Origin: Chrysophaeum taylorii | Taxonomy: Eukaryota > Sar > Pelagophyceae > Pelagomonadales > Pelagomonadaceae | DNA: 55,798 nt | Assembly: GCA_029834535.1 (NCBI GenBank) | Contig: JAQMWT010000493.1 | Coordinates: forward strand, 1-55,798 | Reading direction: 5' to 3' | In this document: positions 45,172 through 55,798 of the stretch, in pieces | How positions within the stretch are numbered: position 1 is the stretch's first letter | How the letters are laid out: each line of letters opens with the position of its first letter | The notes under the pieces: generated by a model | The model's database searches: none | Seen by the model: the letters and a program-made list of their open reading frames with translations, nothing else | Told to the model about the DNA's origin: nothing | Program-made: the position numbers and the translations under genes

Positions 45172-46101
45172 ATGGTCGTCGAGGAACTCGGGTTCGAGGT
45201 GTTGGAGCTGGCGTTGTTGTGGTCGACGACGGCCGTGGGCGTCGCCGTGTGCTTTCACTCCGCAGATCAGATCTTTGGCTCGCTCGGCTGGGGATCGGTT
45301 GCAAAGGTTTCAGTCGTGCGCGTCATCGACTACGTTCACTACCCCGAGGAGAAGGCGGTCTACCTCGGCCGCTTCGCGACGACGGTGTGGACGATCTTTC
45401 GCTGGAAGGGCTTGGACGCAGGCCTGCGATTCATCCTCCTTGTCAGCGCCGGCACGGCCCAACTCTTCGTCCAAGAGCTCCTGATGCAAGTGCAGAGCAG
45501 AAGAGCGATGCGCCTCGAGGCTTACGCGGGCACCGCGTCGAAATCAAAACCCTTTATCCTGCTGGGCCAAGCCTTCTTCGAAGGCGGCGTCTATTTCGCC
45601 AACTTGTTCGGCGTAGCGATCCACCTAGCCGACCGGAGTTATCGTCTCGCCGCCGGCCTCGCCTTTTCCACCGTAGTTCTCCCCTTCGTCCACGCGTGGC
45701 GCGGAGACTGGCCTAGACCAATCGACTACGGCGCGAGCGTCCTGTCGCGACGCGAAATCACCCGAACCCTTCCAGCCCGCCTCGTCCAGCTCTCCGCCGC
45801 CCTCGTCACCGCCAAAAGGCGCGCCGACGAGCGACGACGACGCCGCGGTCCTCTAGTCGCCGACTGCCCCGTCCTCCCCGCCTTCGCCGCCGTCCAGTTC
45901 CTCTTGCTCCTCTACTACTTCCTCGCGCTCGCCTACCAAGGACGCTCCTACGTCGAAATCCGGCGACCCGGCGCAGACCGGCCCTCCAAGCCGACCCCTC
46001 TCGTCGCCGCCCTCGCCACGGCCTATCGGGCCTGCGAAGCCGTCATCGGCGGCTTCTTCCTCGCCGTCACCGTCGCTGACCTCACGGGGCACTGCCCCTA
46101 G
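45172..46101 (+). CDS. multi-pass membrane protein of unknown function
   Basis: A 309-residue protein from a clear ATG (MVVEELGFEVLELALLWSTT). Hydrophobic segments occur at about 10-35, 80-100 (LRFILLVSAGTAQLFVQELL), 125-150 (FILLGQAFFEGGVYFANLFG), 158-175 (LAAGLAFSTVVLPFVHAW), 235-255 (FAAVQFLLLLYYFLALAY) and 285-305. A basic loop (AKRRADERRRRRG) probably faces the cytosol. I recognise no transporter or enzyme signature. An overlapping minus-strand frame (45853-46527) is less convincing. Confidence 0.65.
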   Translation: MVVEELGFEVLELALLWSTTAVGVAVCFHSADQIFGSLGWGSVAKVSVVRVIDYVHYPEEKAVYLGRFATTVWTIFRWKGLDAGLRFILLVSAGTAQLFVQELLMQVQSRRAMRLEAYAGTASKSKPFILLGQAFFEGGVYFANLFGVAIHLADRSYRLAAGLAFSTVVLPFVHAWRGDWPRPIDYGASVLSRREITRTLPARLVQLSAALVTAKRRADERRRRRGPLVADCPVLPAFAAVQFLLLLYYFLALAYQGRSYVEIRRPGADRPSKPTPLVAALATAYRACEAVIGGFFLAVTVADLTGHCP

Positions 46102-49100
46102 TGCCCTGCGCGGCCCTTGATGATCCCTCGCCGAAACGATTTTGTGATCGGACGCTTTGTCTCGAAAACGACGACGACGCGGAGTCAGACTAGTTCCCTT
46201 GTTCTCGGGGATCATCATCTCGTGCTGCCGGTGCTGCCACACCACAATCTCGAGCCTACCTTTGTATTGCAACAGGAGGCGCTCATACGATTCGGCTTGG
46301 AGATCTTGTGGGTCGTCGCCGAGAAATTTTTTTTGCACCTTTAGATAATAAGCTTGGCCACCCACTCTGATCAGCCTGTCGTCGCGGAGATCTCGCTCGC
46401 GCGGCCTGCTGCCCCTGACATTTTCCCAACTTGCAGCAGCGGATGTGCAACGAGAGCGTGTGGTCTTTGGTCCACGCCACTTCCTCGGGCTGACGATCCC
46501 GCCTTCCATCATCATCGTCGTCATCACGGCGTTTATTATTATTATTCTCCCCCCTGAAGTCGTCGGAGGACCCGATCCTCAGCTACTTCGCGCGCGAACA
46601 ACGGCAGTGATAATGACGAGTAGAAACGCACGCACGACTCCTCCAGAACAAACCGCGTTTCGTTGCCGTCCCAGCGATTCTCGACGAAACTTTATTTTTA
46701 AGACCTACGACGGCACGAACCTCTCCGACTTGGAGGAGCTTGGCGAGGGGCGGGCGCTTGTGGCTGACTTCACCTACGACGCAACGATCATCCCGACTCG
46801 CGACGCCGGGTCGCGAGCGACGTCGACGCGTTTTTTCGGAGAAGAAAGCCTCTCGGTGGACGGACTCAGCGACAGCGTGCCTTCTCCTGTATAAATATCA
46901 ATGCCAGGCGAATCCTCAAAAGAAACGCCCGTCACATCGTGGTGATCTATAGCACCGCGCGTCTGACTCGTGGCGTGTCACAGAAGTGGTCGACGACTGC
47001 CTCCGACGATACCATGCTGCACGTATGATGATGCGTCCAGTCAATTCGAAGCCGCCGCCGCCGAGCACGAGATATTTGACCGCGCCGCCTCTCCTCCTCG
47101 GCCTTGAGCCAATCGATAGTTAAGTTTTTCGTCACCAACGCCGCTGGGTGTGTCGTACGCACATACATAATACATCGAAACCGCCTTCTTCATCACATCT
47201 TTCCTTTTGGTGGTATTCCACGCGCTCAATTCGGTCTACTAGAAAAATAACGTCGTGACAAGTCCATGCTCAAGTATGACACCCCGTGTCCGAGCTCGCT
47301 CAAGACCTCAAGCTTTGACGTGGCACGAGCCCTCTTCACACCGAAATCTTAGTCTTTGTATGAGAGATCCTATTATCGGAGAACTTTTTGCGCCGAAGAT
47401 GCACGTGGAAGGCGGCACCTGGCGAACGTTGTGCAGGATGTCTCATGGATGATCGCTGCCATTAAATTATCCGCCGGGCCGCGTTGTTGGCGACGCTACG
47501 CATACGCATCGGCATAGAGCCTCCTCCTTTTGAACGAGGTCTCATCGGGCCCTCGTTAGCTTGAAAGATTCATTCGGTCGCTAGACGCCGTAATGACTAG
47601 TGTGCGCAGGTTTTTCAAAATAATCAATCGTGAGCTCTTTGTCAGCGCCGTCGGTACCGCGAGTTTTTTCGAAAGCAGCTTGTTGCAACGCCTCGCGTGA
47701 CTCTGGGACGGACTCATCAATGCTCATTTGCGACCGCTCGCAGAATCGACACGACACTGAACGCTGCCTCTGCATCCATACATCATATGCAAACAATCTC
47801 GTTTTGACCAACAGTGCTAAGTGAAAGACGATGCTCGGTCGGGGCCGCACGACTATCTCAATACCCAAGCTGGTTCGAAGGCGTTGACCAGCGCTAATTC
47901 CTTTGATGCCTGAACCATGACCACCAACGAATGGGCGGGCGCAGCAATTCAAGTAAAGCATTTGATGTCGTGTGATCAACGGCGCGCCGTCGCTATTTGC
48001 TGCTGTCCCTCATTCTTCGCAGCGTGCCTACAGCAAATTTGCGTCCCAAGCGTCACAGTGCGTGACCGCTCTGCCTTCGACTGTGTCAAACGCACAGCTA
48101 CATGAGGTAGCAGATGGCCGTCTTCTTTGAGGACATAGGCTGCGACATGTCGCGTGTCACCGGTCCAGACACGCTTGCCATTTCACATGGCAAACTTTGA
48201 ATTGACATTATCAAGCACGTCGTTTCGGCTTCTGCGGCAACAAAGTTAACGTCAAAGTCAATGCCGTAGTGAATAAGCGACCTTGTTTTCAACAACTGGA
48301 CGGGGCACGCCGTCAACTTTTCAAGATGACGCTGATGAGAGAAGCGTTCGCGGGCGTGCCATCGTAATTTTTACGGCGCTGCTGCGGGTATCGGCCGGCG
48401 ACATAGGGTGTGGTGAGGAAGGCGAAGGCACCGACGACGTTTGCTAAGATGTCGGCGTTAGCGACTTGTCAGCCCCGACGCATTTCTGTAATTAATAATT
48501 ATTTGTGAATGGCATGAGTGTTAACTATCGAGGTGGAAGCCTTGCCCAAAAGAAATATACCTGGGAGCTCGTGAACCAGCTCAAGTCAGACCGCGAAAAC
48601 TAGTCCCCAGAGACAATGCCCGCAGACTCGCTGCACTTCGCTTTTCCATAAGGTTCTGACCTCGATTACATGGTCCCCATATTCTACCTGTGCTCGCAAA
48701 TAAAGCATTGACAATTCAGCATCCACGAGAATCATAGTCGAAGCGCACCATCGAGGTTCGCGTACTGCGCCGATACATCAAGCTTGCGACCGCAGGTATC
48801 TGCAATGACTGTGCAAACAATGCCCTGCGTCGGAGCCCCCAACAAAGCCCCGGAGAACCAATGTCACAGCGCGCGTATACAACTGTTGGAATGTAACCCA
48901 CCAGCTCGTAATTGATGACTTTGAGCAGCGGCGATACATTGAGCACCTCATCCGTCGACGCTGTTTGTTTGTGGTTCCAGCCAAATCCATCGCCAGGAAT
49001 TCGCGCAAGCCTGCATCCTCGTATCCGACGAGTGCCAGCCGCTGCGCTCAGCGCAGCGAGTTGCAATCATACGGACTTGACAACGATGCAAATTTTACTT

Positions 49101-50610
49101 TTCCTTTTATCGAAGAGGCACTCCTAAAAAATGCGTGCTTGCGACAATGTCACTCGCCTTGACGATCGAAGCCTCCAATGTTTGACTTCCAGGCGAGTAA
49201 AACCCAGCATGCAATCTGACGCCGCCGTCCTTGCCTTGACCACTCTTATCCACTCTAGAACATGGACACTCCCGCTCGCATGGTTGCTCACTGGGTGCGT
49301 ATGCGGACGCTGTGGAATGCGTGGCACAATTTCGCTGACTTGGCTTTGAAAACCAAGAATGAACCCTCCGGTCGCACTGATGCTGCGAGGTGGGGTTGGC
49401 AGTCGGGAGCTGTTTCGTTGTCGGGCTGTGTCTAGCGTGCTGCCGCACTCCGCGCAATCGGCGAATATCATGTCTCCGGATCAATTCGACGATCGCGTAG
49501 CTCGATGCGCGTATTGCCGTGTAGCTCCACCCCCGGCGTGTGTCTTCACTTTGTTGCCAGTGTGCGCCCTCGGCATGCCGTGTGCGGCCATCTTCGAAGT
49601 ACGGCGATCACGTCGGACGTCCAAACCGAGAGAAAGGATTTCTTTGATGGTTCTTGGACATCGGGTTGGGTGTTGCCCCACACCTGAGTGGGGCGTATGA
49701 CAGTCCTCGTTTTGATCAGTATTGTATGTCTGGTGGATGCTTCGCGGCACTGTTTCTGACATCACGTACGGCCGTGGGCTCAACGAGGCACTTCGCAAAT
49801 TCAACATTCTGACAGTGACCTCGTACTTCCTGGCTCAAAACCGTGACAACTGGCGACGAAAACTCAATTCGTCCTCGATTCCCCCCTCTCATCGCCCAGT
49901 GACTCTGATCCTACACGCCACGGCGCTGGGATTAGCCTACGCCCCATGCACTCGGCTGGCCTCTAGATACTACTTTCGTATGCATCAAATTTCCTTCTAA
50001 TTCGAGAATGGTCGCCTTGGGAGGCGCTGTCGGGGCCGTCAGAACGAGTGTATTTGTTTACGGCGCTCTTGGTCGGCTTTGGCGCGCTGCGTTCCCTTCT
50101 TGAAGACCTACTGTCTCCATTTGGGTATTGAACACTCGCAACATCGTGGTTTCTAACTGGCCTCCCCCCCCCCCTGAGGGGTTAATATGTGCTTGCCTAA
50201 ACAAAATTTTGATGCTGCAACGATTGGAGCACATCCTGTTCCCACTCGATCTATTCGTCCTGAATCTCGCAGTTCAGCCGATGCCAGTCAACAAGTGCAT
50301 TTCCACACCACCTGCAAATGAAAAAGTGACCGAATGGAAAATCGCTTGTGTCGTGTCGCCAGATACCCTTCCACCTTACTACGGACGCTGCCATTCGAGT
50401 ACGGCGCTCAACCCCTGCCCGACTCGGCAAGCTTCCATATGCTTGTGTTCTCAGCAAGGGCCCAAGCCGCGCAGTTGATGCAATCTCCCAGGGTCTCTTT
50501 ATTTTTTGCTACAAACAGCATCAATCCACTCGATTATGACGAAAGTACGCAAGCTCTGTTCAATGGCAGCATAGGCCAGATCGTCCCTCGCGAAGCACGA
50601 AAAGGCCATT
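46102..50610. other. gene-poor, lower-GC region with probable element relics
   Basis: About 4.5 kb without a convincing gene and visibly less GC-rich than the rest. Frames are mostly below 130 codons. Candidates looked at include 46616-46894 (+, MTSRNARTTPPEQ), 47581-47979 (minus), 48098-48316 (minus) and 48716-49066 (minus); none has a recognisable domain. One copy of a dispersed repeat lies at 49766-49899. The TIR element is inserted at its right edge. I read it as a graveyard of degraded mobile DNA, which is an inference. Confidence 0.5.
49766..49899 (+). repeat. dispersed repeat, copy B
   Basis: Homologous to 24801-24929 along its whole length, with shared blocks such as TTCAACATT, GACAACTGGCGAC and CTCATCGCCCAG. 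It reads on the plus strand as FNILTVTSYFLAQNRDNWR, close to the copy A peptide, which suggests both derive from one coding element. Confidence 0.6.
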
Positions 50611-50616
50611 TAGAGG
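50611..50616. repeat. target-site duplication, left
   Basis: TAGAGG immediately left of the terminal inverted repeat. It matches 55298-55303 at the other end. Confidence 0.75.
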
Positions 50617-50630
50617 TAGGGTCGGATAAG
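50617..50630 (+). repeat. terminal inverted repeat, left
   Basis: TAGGGTCGGATAAG, perfectly complementary to 55283-55296. The next bases, AAA on the left and GAA on the right (read inward), extend the match to 17 bp with one mismatch. Confidence 0.9.
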
Positions 50631-50703
50631 AAAGCTCAAAACTAGGCCCTAGCCTACATTTCGAACACCAAACGAGAAACCCTCATTCAAAAGTGGATTG
50701 TCT

Positions 50704-50728
50704 CAGGCTATGTTTCAAACATAGCCTG
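50704..50728. repeat. perfect 25-nt palindrome
   Basis: CAGGCTATGTTT and its exact inverse complement AAACATAGCCTG are separated by a single C. It lies about 90 bp inside the left TIR and 28 nt before the transposase ATG, so it could be a transposase-binding or regulatory site. Confidence 0.85.
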
Positions 50729-50755
50729 CAAAATCACAAAATCGGCGTTCCGCCC

Positions 50756-53700
50756 ATGGAATCGGCCGAAACGAGCAAAGAGTCGGCCCCGGGTCCTTCT
50801 GTAACCCCTGTGGACCCTTCGGTCCCGGCTGAGTTGACGAAAGTGTCGAAAAAACCCGCTGCCAAACGTCAACGGCGAAAAAACCTCTTGAGGGGAGAGT
50901 GCGTGTGCTGCGTAGCGAGGCTCGACGCCGACGAGACGGCCAGGGGCCAGCCGCTCGACCTGGAGCGACTCCTGAATATCGAGGGTGAGCTGCCCGACAA
51001 GTTCTACGTGTGCTCGAAAATGTGCCGGGACGACTTCACCCCGAGCAAGCTACACACGACGAAGGGCGCGAAGGCCGTTCTCGCCCGGATCTCCGCGTCG
51101 CTAACTAGGACTCTCAAGACAACCATCCGCAGCGGGGACGAGGTCCTCATCGAGCACGACTTCTCGGCGGGGCACAACATCCAGGGCGGCAACGGCGTTG
51201 TCCTGGGCCTAATCTACAACAACACTGTGTGTCGGGTCATGTCATACGACGTGAAAACGATTCAGCAGGGAGAGATCCGCGTCCCGTTCTCCCACGTCAA
51301 GGCCAAGCCCGACAAGGAGAACGACACCCCCCCGATTCGGCGACTACCACCCGGACGGCCAGCGCGTCCGACGCTTGGATCGAGTGGGTCATCGGTTATC
51401 TCCACACTGTCGTCGTCGTCGGACTCGAATGTGCGGATCTCGGAGCTCGAGAAGGAGGTGTCGAAACTCCGGAGCACGGTCGACAAGCTCACGGCGGCCA
51501 AGATGGCTCAGCACTCTCGCTCTATCACCGCCGAACGCGAGACGAAAGAAGCCCACGCCGACGCCTTCGCCGCGGAAATGGCGGCCGCCAAGGCAGACGC
51601 GGCGCGTCTCGAGGCCAAGTGGAAGTACGAGGACGAGGTCCGGGATGCCGCACGTCGGGAGGCACGGCTCCAGGTCCGCATCGAACGCCACCAGGCCTCC
51701 AATGAGAAGCAGCGCGACCGCGATGCCGCGAGGCTGCAGCGAGCCATCGACGAGCTCAACGCGACCAAGGCCCAGTCGAACGAGGCGGCGAGACAGGCTG
51801 CGGCGGCGGCCGAGTTTCGGGAGAGGAACCGACTGAAGAAATCGGACCCTCGGGCCATGCGACAACTCAAGAACAATTACGCCGCCCTCAACCAGGAAGC
51901 GAAGCAAATGGAGATAAAGCTCGCGGCTGCCGAGGACCGCGTCCAGGCCCGGGAGGAGGAGATCGAGCGGCTGCGGGAGCGGGTCGCGGTCCTCGAGAAG
52001 CAGAACGCCGAAGTGTGGGTACCGCGGAAGCCGTCCGGCAAGGGATCCGGCAAGGGCACTCCGTGGGACTCGAAGCTCAGGGTGCTGTGTATGAAACTGC
52101 TCGCCTCGCGGGCTGCGCCTGCGGAAATCCCCGAGGTCCTGGTCTCGGTCGTCGAGGCGGTCGTTGGCCCGGAGCGAGTGCGCGACATGGAGCTCCCGTC
52201 CGCACGCTTCATTCGCGACCTGCGCTCCGAGATGGGTGTCCTTCACGAGGCCGCCGTCGCCTCGCCCTCGCCGTGGGATACGGTGACGTCGTCGACGCGG
52301 CGACGGACGCGTCGCCGCTCGACGGCAAGGAGATCGCGACTACCCAACTTCGCGTCACACGCGGCGGCGTGATGGAGAACTGGACGCTGGGCGCGAGCGA
52401 GATCTCCGACCAGAGCGCGCCTGGCGAGGCCAAGGCGATCAACGATCGGTTTGGTGACCTGAATCGAGCGCTCCAGCTCGTTAATCAAGTTTACCAGGAG
52501 CTCTACGGAGCCGACGCTGCTGCGGAGGCGCTCCCGGCCGCAGCGCCGGCGTGCAGAATCTCGCCGGCCGGGCCATCGTTACCGACAACGCCTCCGCCGC
52601 CATCGCATCGGTCCGCGAGCTCCAGGAGCATGTCCTCGCGGCGGTGCAGAAGGAGATCGGGGAAGAGCTGTGGAATTTGATGACGCAAGACGAGCGCGAC
52701 GCGAAGACTCGTGTCTTTCACAGGAACTGCCAGCGACATCTCGGTACGTCGTGCCGTCCCACCAGCAATTTGTTGAGCAGGCAACACATGGCTCGACGGC
52801 GGCGCCGCCGAGGAGGCCAAGATGCTCGACACGCTGCTGAAGGATAGCATCGAGAGCTCGGAGGCGAAGCACCTGCGCCTCACCGGCGAGTTGAACAAGG
52901 TCATTCATGCCTTGTCCAAGTGTATCAGCGAGGGCGTGGATCGCTACGGGAAGGGCTTCGGGACCCCTCTCCGGGCATTCCTCGAGGAGAAGCACCCGTC
53001 GGAGCTCTACCTCACGCTCGGCCGCACGGACAAGGGGACGCGGCAGGACGCGTGCACCAACGCGGCCTGGGTCATCTTCCACAACCTCCCGTTTCTCGTC
53101 GAGTTCCTCGAGAACGCGAGCTACGCGCCGCAGAACATCCTCAGGAACAACCTCTTCTCGACCTTGTCCTCGCAGGAGGTCGCCGGTGCCATTCGAGCCC
53201 GAGCGATCATCGACGACAAGCTCACGGTGCCTTTCCGATTTTTCGCCGCATCGGACGCCCTCGAGGGTTGGTCGGTTCTCGACATGGCGGGCGTTCTCGA
53301 GCGAGTGCATGCCTTCTTCCAAGTCTGCCAGGATAATCCACAACTCGTTGCGACCGCCGGTTACGAGGCCTTCGACACTGAGATCGCCACCTACGCCCAG
53401 TTCCTCGAGACGCGGGCCGGGTCGGCGAAGCTGTCCGTCGACGGCCAGTCCACGATCCGCGACGTCGCGGCCGTTCGGGCGCGGCTCTACGCTCCGACTG
53501 ACACCAATGATCCAGAGGCCAAGACCATGCTCGACGCGCTCCGGGCCTGGGGCCGCGGCATGCGCCGCACGTTCGAGGGGGGGCAGTCTATGCGCTACGT
53601 CGGCGACGGCGACCTCGCGGCGGTCAACCAGACGTCGGAGCTCCGGAGGGCCTTCGACGGCGCGCGGCGGAACTCGAACGAGGTCGAAGGCGAGTTTGGC

Positions 53701-54918
53701 GTATTGAAGTATTACAACGCCTCCTACGTCAACATGAGCGTCGTGAACTGCGTCGGGGTCGTGGCGTGCCAACGGGACCACATGTTCGACCGGGCCGCCA
53801 CGAGTTTTACGACCAAGCGCCGGCGACGCGTCGCCGACGAGGTCGCTGGTCGAACGACGACGAAGGCTCGAATGCGCGATCGAGTTGGTGGAGGACGTCT
53901 CGCCACGCTCGGCGACGACTTTCGAGGAGTGTTGATGGAGGCGGCTCGTCGTGGTCGGCAGAACCACAAGGAGCAGGCTGCCGCGCGCGCGGAGGCGGCG
54001 AAGGAGCACCATCGCCGTCGCGCCGCCGCGTTCGTCGAGAAGGCCCTCGAGCGCCAGGTGAACGACTACGCCAAGGCCCAGGAGGCCATGAAAGTCAAGC
54101 CTGTCGTCGACGAGCAGGCCCTCGTCGTCGGGAGGACCCTGCTCTCGACGGTCAAGAAGCGACTTGATGCGGCACTTAAGCAGATCTCGAGCGACGCTGC
54201 GCGGTCGAAGGTCCTCGAGGAGAACATCGACAGGTACGTCGTCGGCATGGGCATGGGCGACCTCAAACCCAAGTCCTACACCTCGGGCAAGGACCCGACG
54301 ATCGGCTCGGCCGGTTCCAAGGCCAACATCGAATTCCTCACCGCGCACCTCGAGTACGTCTACGAGCAGATCAAGACCAACTCCCGCGAGTTGGTCGCCG
54401 AGGCGGTAGTCCCGGGCGAGCGCCGACGGCAGCTGCCAGTGCTCGGGACCGCGACGGCCCAGCGTCTCGAACTCGACGCGAGGCGGCACTTGAGCGTTGA
54501 CGAGCTCAAGGCCAAGGTTGAGGAGTGCCGCGCCTTTCGCCATCCGAGGAAGCGGACGCGGACAACGAGTGGCCGCTCGAAGCTACCGACGATTGACGTG
54601 GCGTTGGTCGGGTCACGCGTCGAGGTTCTCTGGGAGTTGTCGGGGCACCCGGGCTGCTACTGGATGCCCGGCACCATCGAGGCGGTATCCGACGAGAACT
54701 CCAAGGACGGTCGCAAGAAACTCGGGCTGGGTTGGATCTTCGTTTCCTATGACGACGGTTTCAGCGGGTGGCTCCTCGCGAACCGCCCCACCTTCTTCAA
54801 CGGCTCCAAGCCGGCTTCCTGGCGCTTCGTGTCCGAAGACAACGAATACGACGACGACGACGACGAGGAGGAGGAGGAGGAGGACGCGATGGACGTCGAC
54901 GACGACGACTACGCATAG
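50756..54918 (+). pseudogene. transposase-like gene with four -1 frame breaks
   Basis: Reading from the ATG at 50756 (MESAETSKESAPGPS) to the stop at 54918 needs four single-base restorations, at about 52260, 52550, 52742 and 52788; this gives exactly 1389 codons. Order of parts: a zinc-finger-like CVCC..CSKMC at about residues 44-90; a small beta-rich segment (SGDEVLIEHDF); a long coiled coil (about 225-430); a central segment with FHRNCQRHL; a conserved core from about 690, including RNSNEVEGEFGVLKYY, which may carry the last acidic catalytic residue; further helices; and a Tudor/Agenet-like end (GSRVEVLWELSG, YWMPGTIEAV, VSYDDGFSGWLL) with an Asp/Glu tail. Each break looks like loss of one base from a doublet at a codon junction. 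The function is inferred from its position inside TIRs. Confidence 0.7.
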
Positions 54919-55282
54919 CTGCGTTCGCGGGCCCCGACGCCGGTCTCCCGAGGACGCCCGGAAAGACGAGGACACTAGAACTGGCCCCAGCGAACAAAAG
55001 GCGCCGTCTAAACGCCCACACGACCCTCATTGGGCCTACGGACATTCCCGATGCGCCGGTTGTTGTATTTGGAGCCGATGGCGTCGTGCAGAGTAGAGCC
55101 ACCTAGGCCCCCGCCTCCACCGAGGCGCCAAAATACCTCACTCCCAAGTAGATTCGCCAAATCGGCAGCTACGGACTTCGTTCCAAGATAAAATCGGCAC
55201 CATTTTGGGTCAACTTGGCGACGGACAAAAAAGCCCGCCAATCCTTGGGGATTTTCGGCCCCGGCGCGGGACCCCCGAGTTC

Positions 55283-55296
55283 CTTATCCGACCCTA
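55283..55296 (-). repeat. terminal inverted repeat, right
   Basis: CTTATCCGACCCTA, the exact inverse complement of 50617-50630. Confidence 0.9.
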
Positions 55297-55297
55297 A

Positions 55298-55303
55298 TAG
55301 AGG
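55298..55303. repeat. target-site duplication, right
   Basis: TAGAGG, identical to 50611-50616 on the left side of the element. One A (55297) separates it from the symmetric TIR end. Confidence 0.75.
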
Positions 55304-55798
55304 GCGCCCTTTTCATCAGCCGTATCCATTTTACAATATTAGATGAGGCTCTGCAGCCCACTGCATACGCGCAGAGCTTTCGTCACAGTCAGCGACAACA
55401 GACTATGTCGACGAACACGCTGAATATGCCGAGAGGTGCAGGTTCTGCGGTTTGTTGGTCCGTTTTTGTCGGAAACGGTTTTTACATCGAGAAACGGGGT
55501 AAGAGTGGCTCGATCAACTGTAAGGAGGATTGACCCCCCGCCTCAACTCTTTCAATTAACGACGGGAGTGGCACGGGGGATAATTAGATTTTTAGCAGCA
55601 ACGGGAGGCCGGTCTTTTGACCTCTGTAGACTTGCAGACAATGTATTCTTTCTTTTACGTGTTTTCCTTAAAAACCACGGCTATCCTAGCTTAAGATTCT
55701 TCTGCACTGGCGATGGTGATGCCAACGCCGACGCATCCGAGGCCACACGCCGCGCTTTTCGTCGCGTAAGCGGATGCGTGCAGGTCTGGAATGGTACC
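55304..55798. other. right flank, no gene seen
   Basis: The last 495 nt are AT-richer than most of the window and contain only short frames. It appears to continue the gene-poor region interrupted by the transposon. Confidence 0.5.

Larger units (their letters stand above)
50617..55296 (+). mobile_element. 4.7 kb TIR DNA transposon with giant broken transposase frame
   Basis: The element is bounded by 14-bp perfect inverted repeats: TAGGGTCGGATAAG at 50617-50630 and its complement CTTATCCGACCCTA at 55283-55296, with similarity continuing for two more bases after one mismatch. A 6-bp duplication TAGAGG flanks it; one extra A lies at 55297. Inside is a single plus-strand coding region (50756-54918). 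The left subterminal part holds a 25-nt palindrome, and about 380 nt of non-coding sequence follow the stop on the right. I cannot assign a superfamily: the long coding region, TIR sequence and TSD length do not match one I recognise. The near-identical TIRs and open segments suggest recent activity. Confidence 0.85.

Noticed and set aside
45853..46527. 224-codon minus-strand frame with VQKKFLGDDPQDLQAESYER
   Set aside because: Part of it looks protein-like, but it overlaps the 3' third of the membrane-protein gene antisense, begins in an ATG/ACG repeat and has no recognisable domain.
1..55798. tRNA, rRNA, snRNA or CRISPR arrays
   Set aside because: Scanning spacers by eye gave no cloverleaf with a TTC-loop, no 5S or U6 core and no regularly spaced direct repeats; the tandem repeats are simple microsatellites.

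Overview
The window looks like nuclear DNA of a GC-rich, gene-dense unicellular eukaryote, most plausibly a photosynthetic stramenopile of the pelagophyte kind. This is an inference. The genes are eukaryotic: ABCE1, mitochondrial cytochrome c1, a formin, an AGC kinase, an RNPS1-type splicing factor, a GH47 mannosidase, MscS-like and CNG-like channels, and a LOV photoreceptor. Genes are mostly single-exon, and the one clear intron is 47 nt with GT..AG ends. A RAP-domain relic with an LANTAWAFA motif is of a type I associate with such algae. There is no sign of prokaryotic operons, and I found no rRNA, tRNA or CRISPR array.

Layout. 1-2228 has no convincing gene. 2229-6492: a flavin monooxygenase-like gene with several frame changes, then ABCE1. 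6575-11814: three minus-strand genes (coiled-coil protein, large cysteine-rich mucin-like membrane protein, GAPN-type aldehyde dehydrogenase). 12014-17008: a tightly packed block (basic protein, degenerate acyltransferase-like protein, RNPS1-like factor, cyclic-nucleotide-gated-like channel, sulfotransferase). 17961-24369: cytochrome c1, a RAP-domain pseudogene, an aldo/keto reductase, a small membrane protein, a GH47 mannosidase and a small hypothetical gene. 25852-33281: tyrosinase, a PDZ/PTEN-like/C2/FH2 formin and an AGC kinase. 34201-46101: small genes (one resembling the PRMT3 N-terminus), an MscS channel, a multi-LOV protein, a carotenoid-desaturase-like FAD oxidoreductase, a C2HC zinc-finger protein and a multi-pass membrane protein. 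46102-50616 is a gene-poor stretch with repeat relics. 50617-55296 is a 4.7 kb DNA transposon with 14-bp terminal inverted repeats, a 6-bp target duplication and a broken giant transposase frame.

The genes do not form one pathway. The most coherent local theme is signalling and membrane excitability: the LOV protein lies head to head with an MscS channel and 38 nt upstream of a FAD desaturase-like gene, and a CNG-like channel starts 8 nt after a splicing-factor gene. Spacing is extreme throughout: two head-to-head pairs have start codons separated by 17-27 nt, and four convergent pairs overlap at their 3' ends. The best candidates for new biology are the repeated helical+LOV architecture, the formin domain combination, the serine-less acyltransferase fold, the stand-alone PRMT3-like module and the unclassified transposon.
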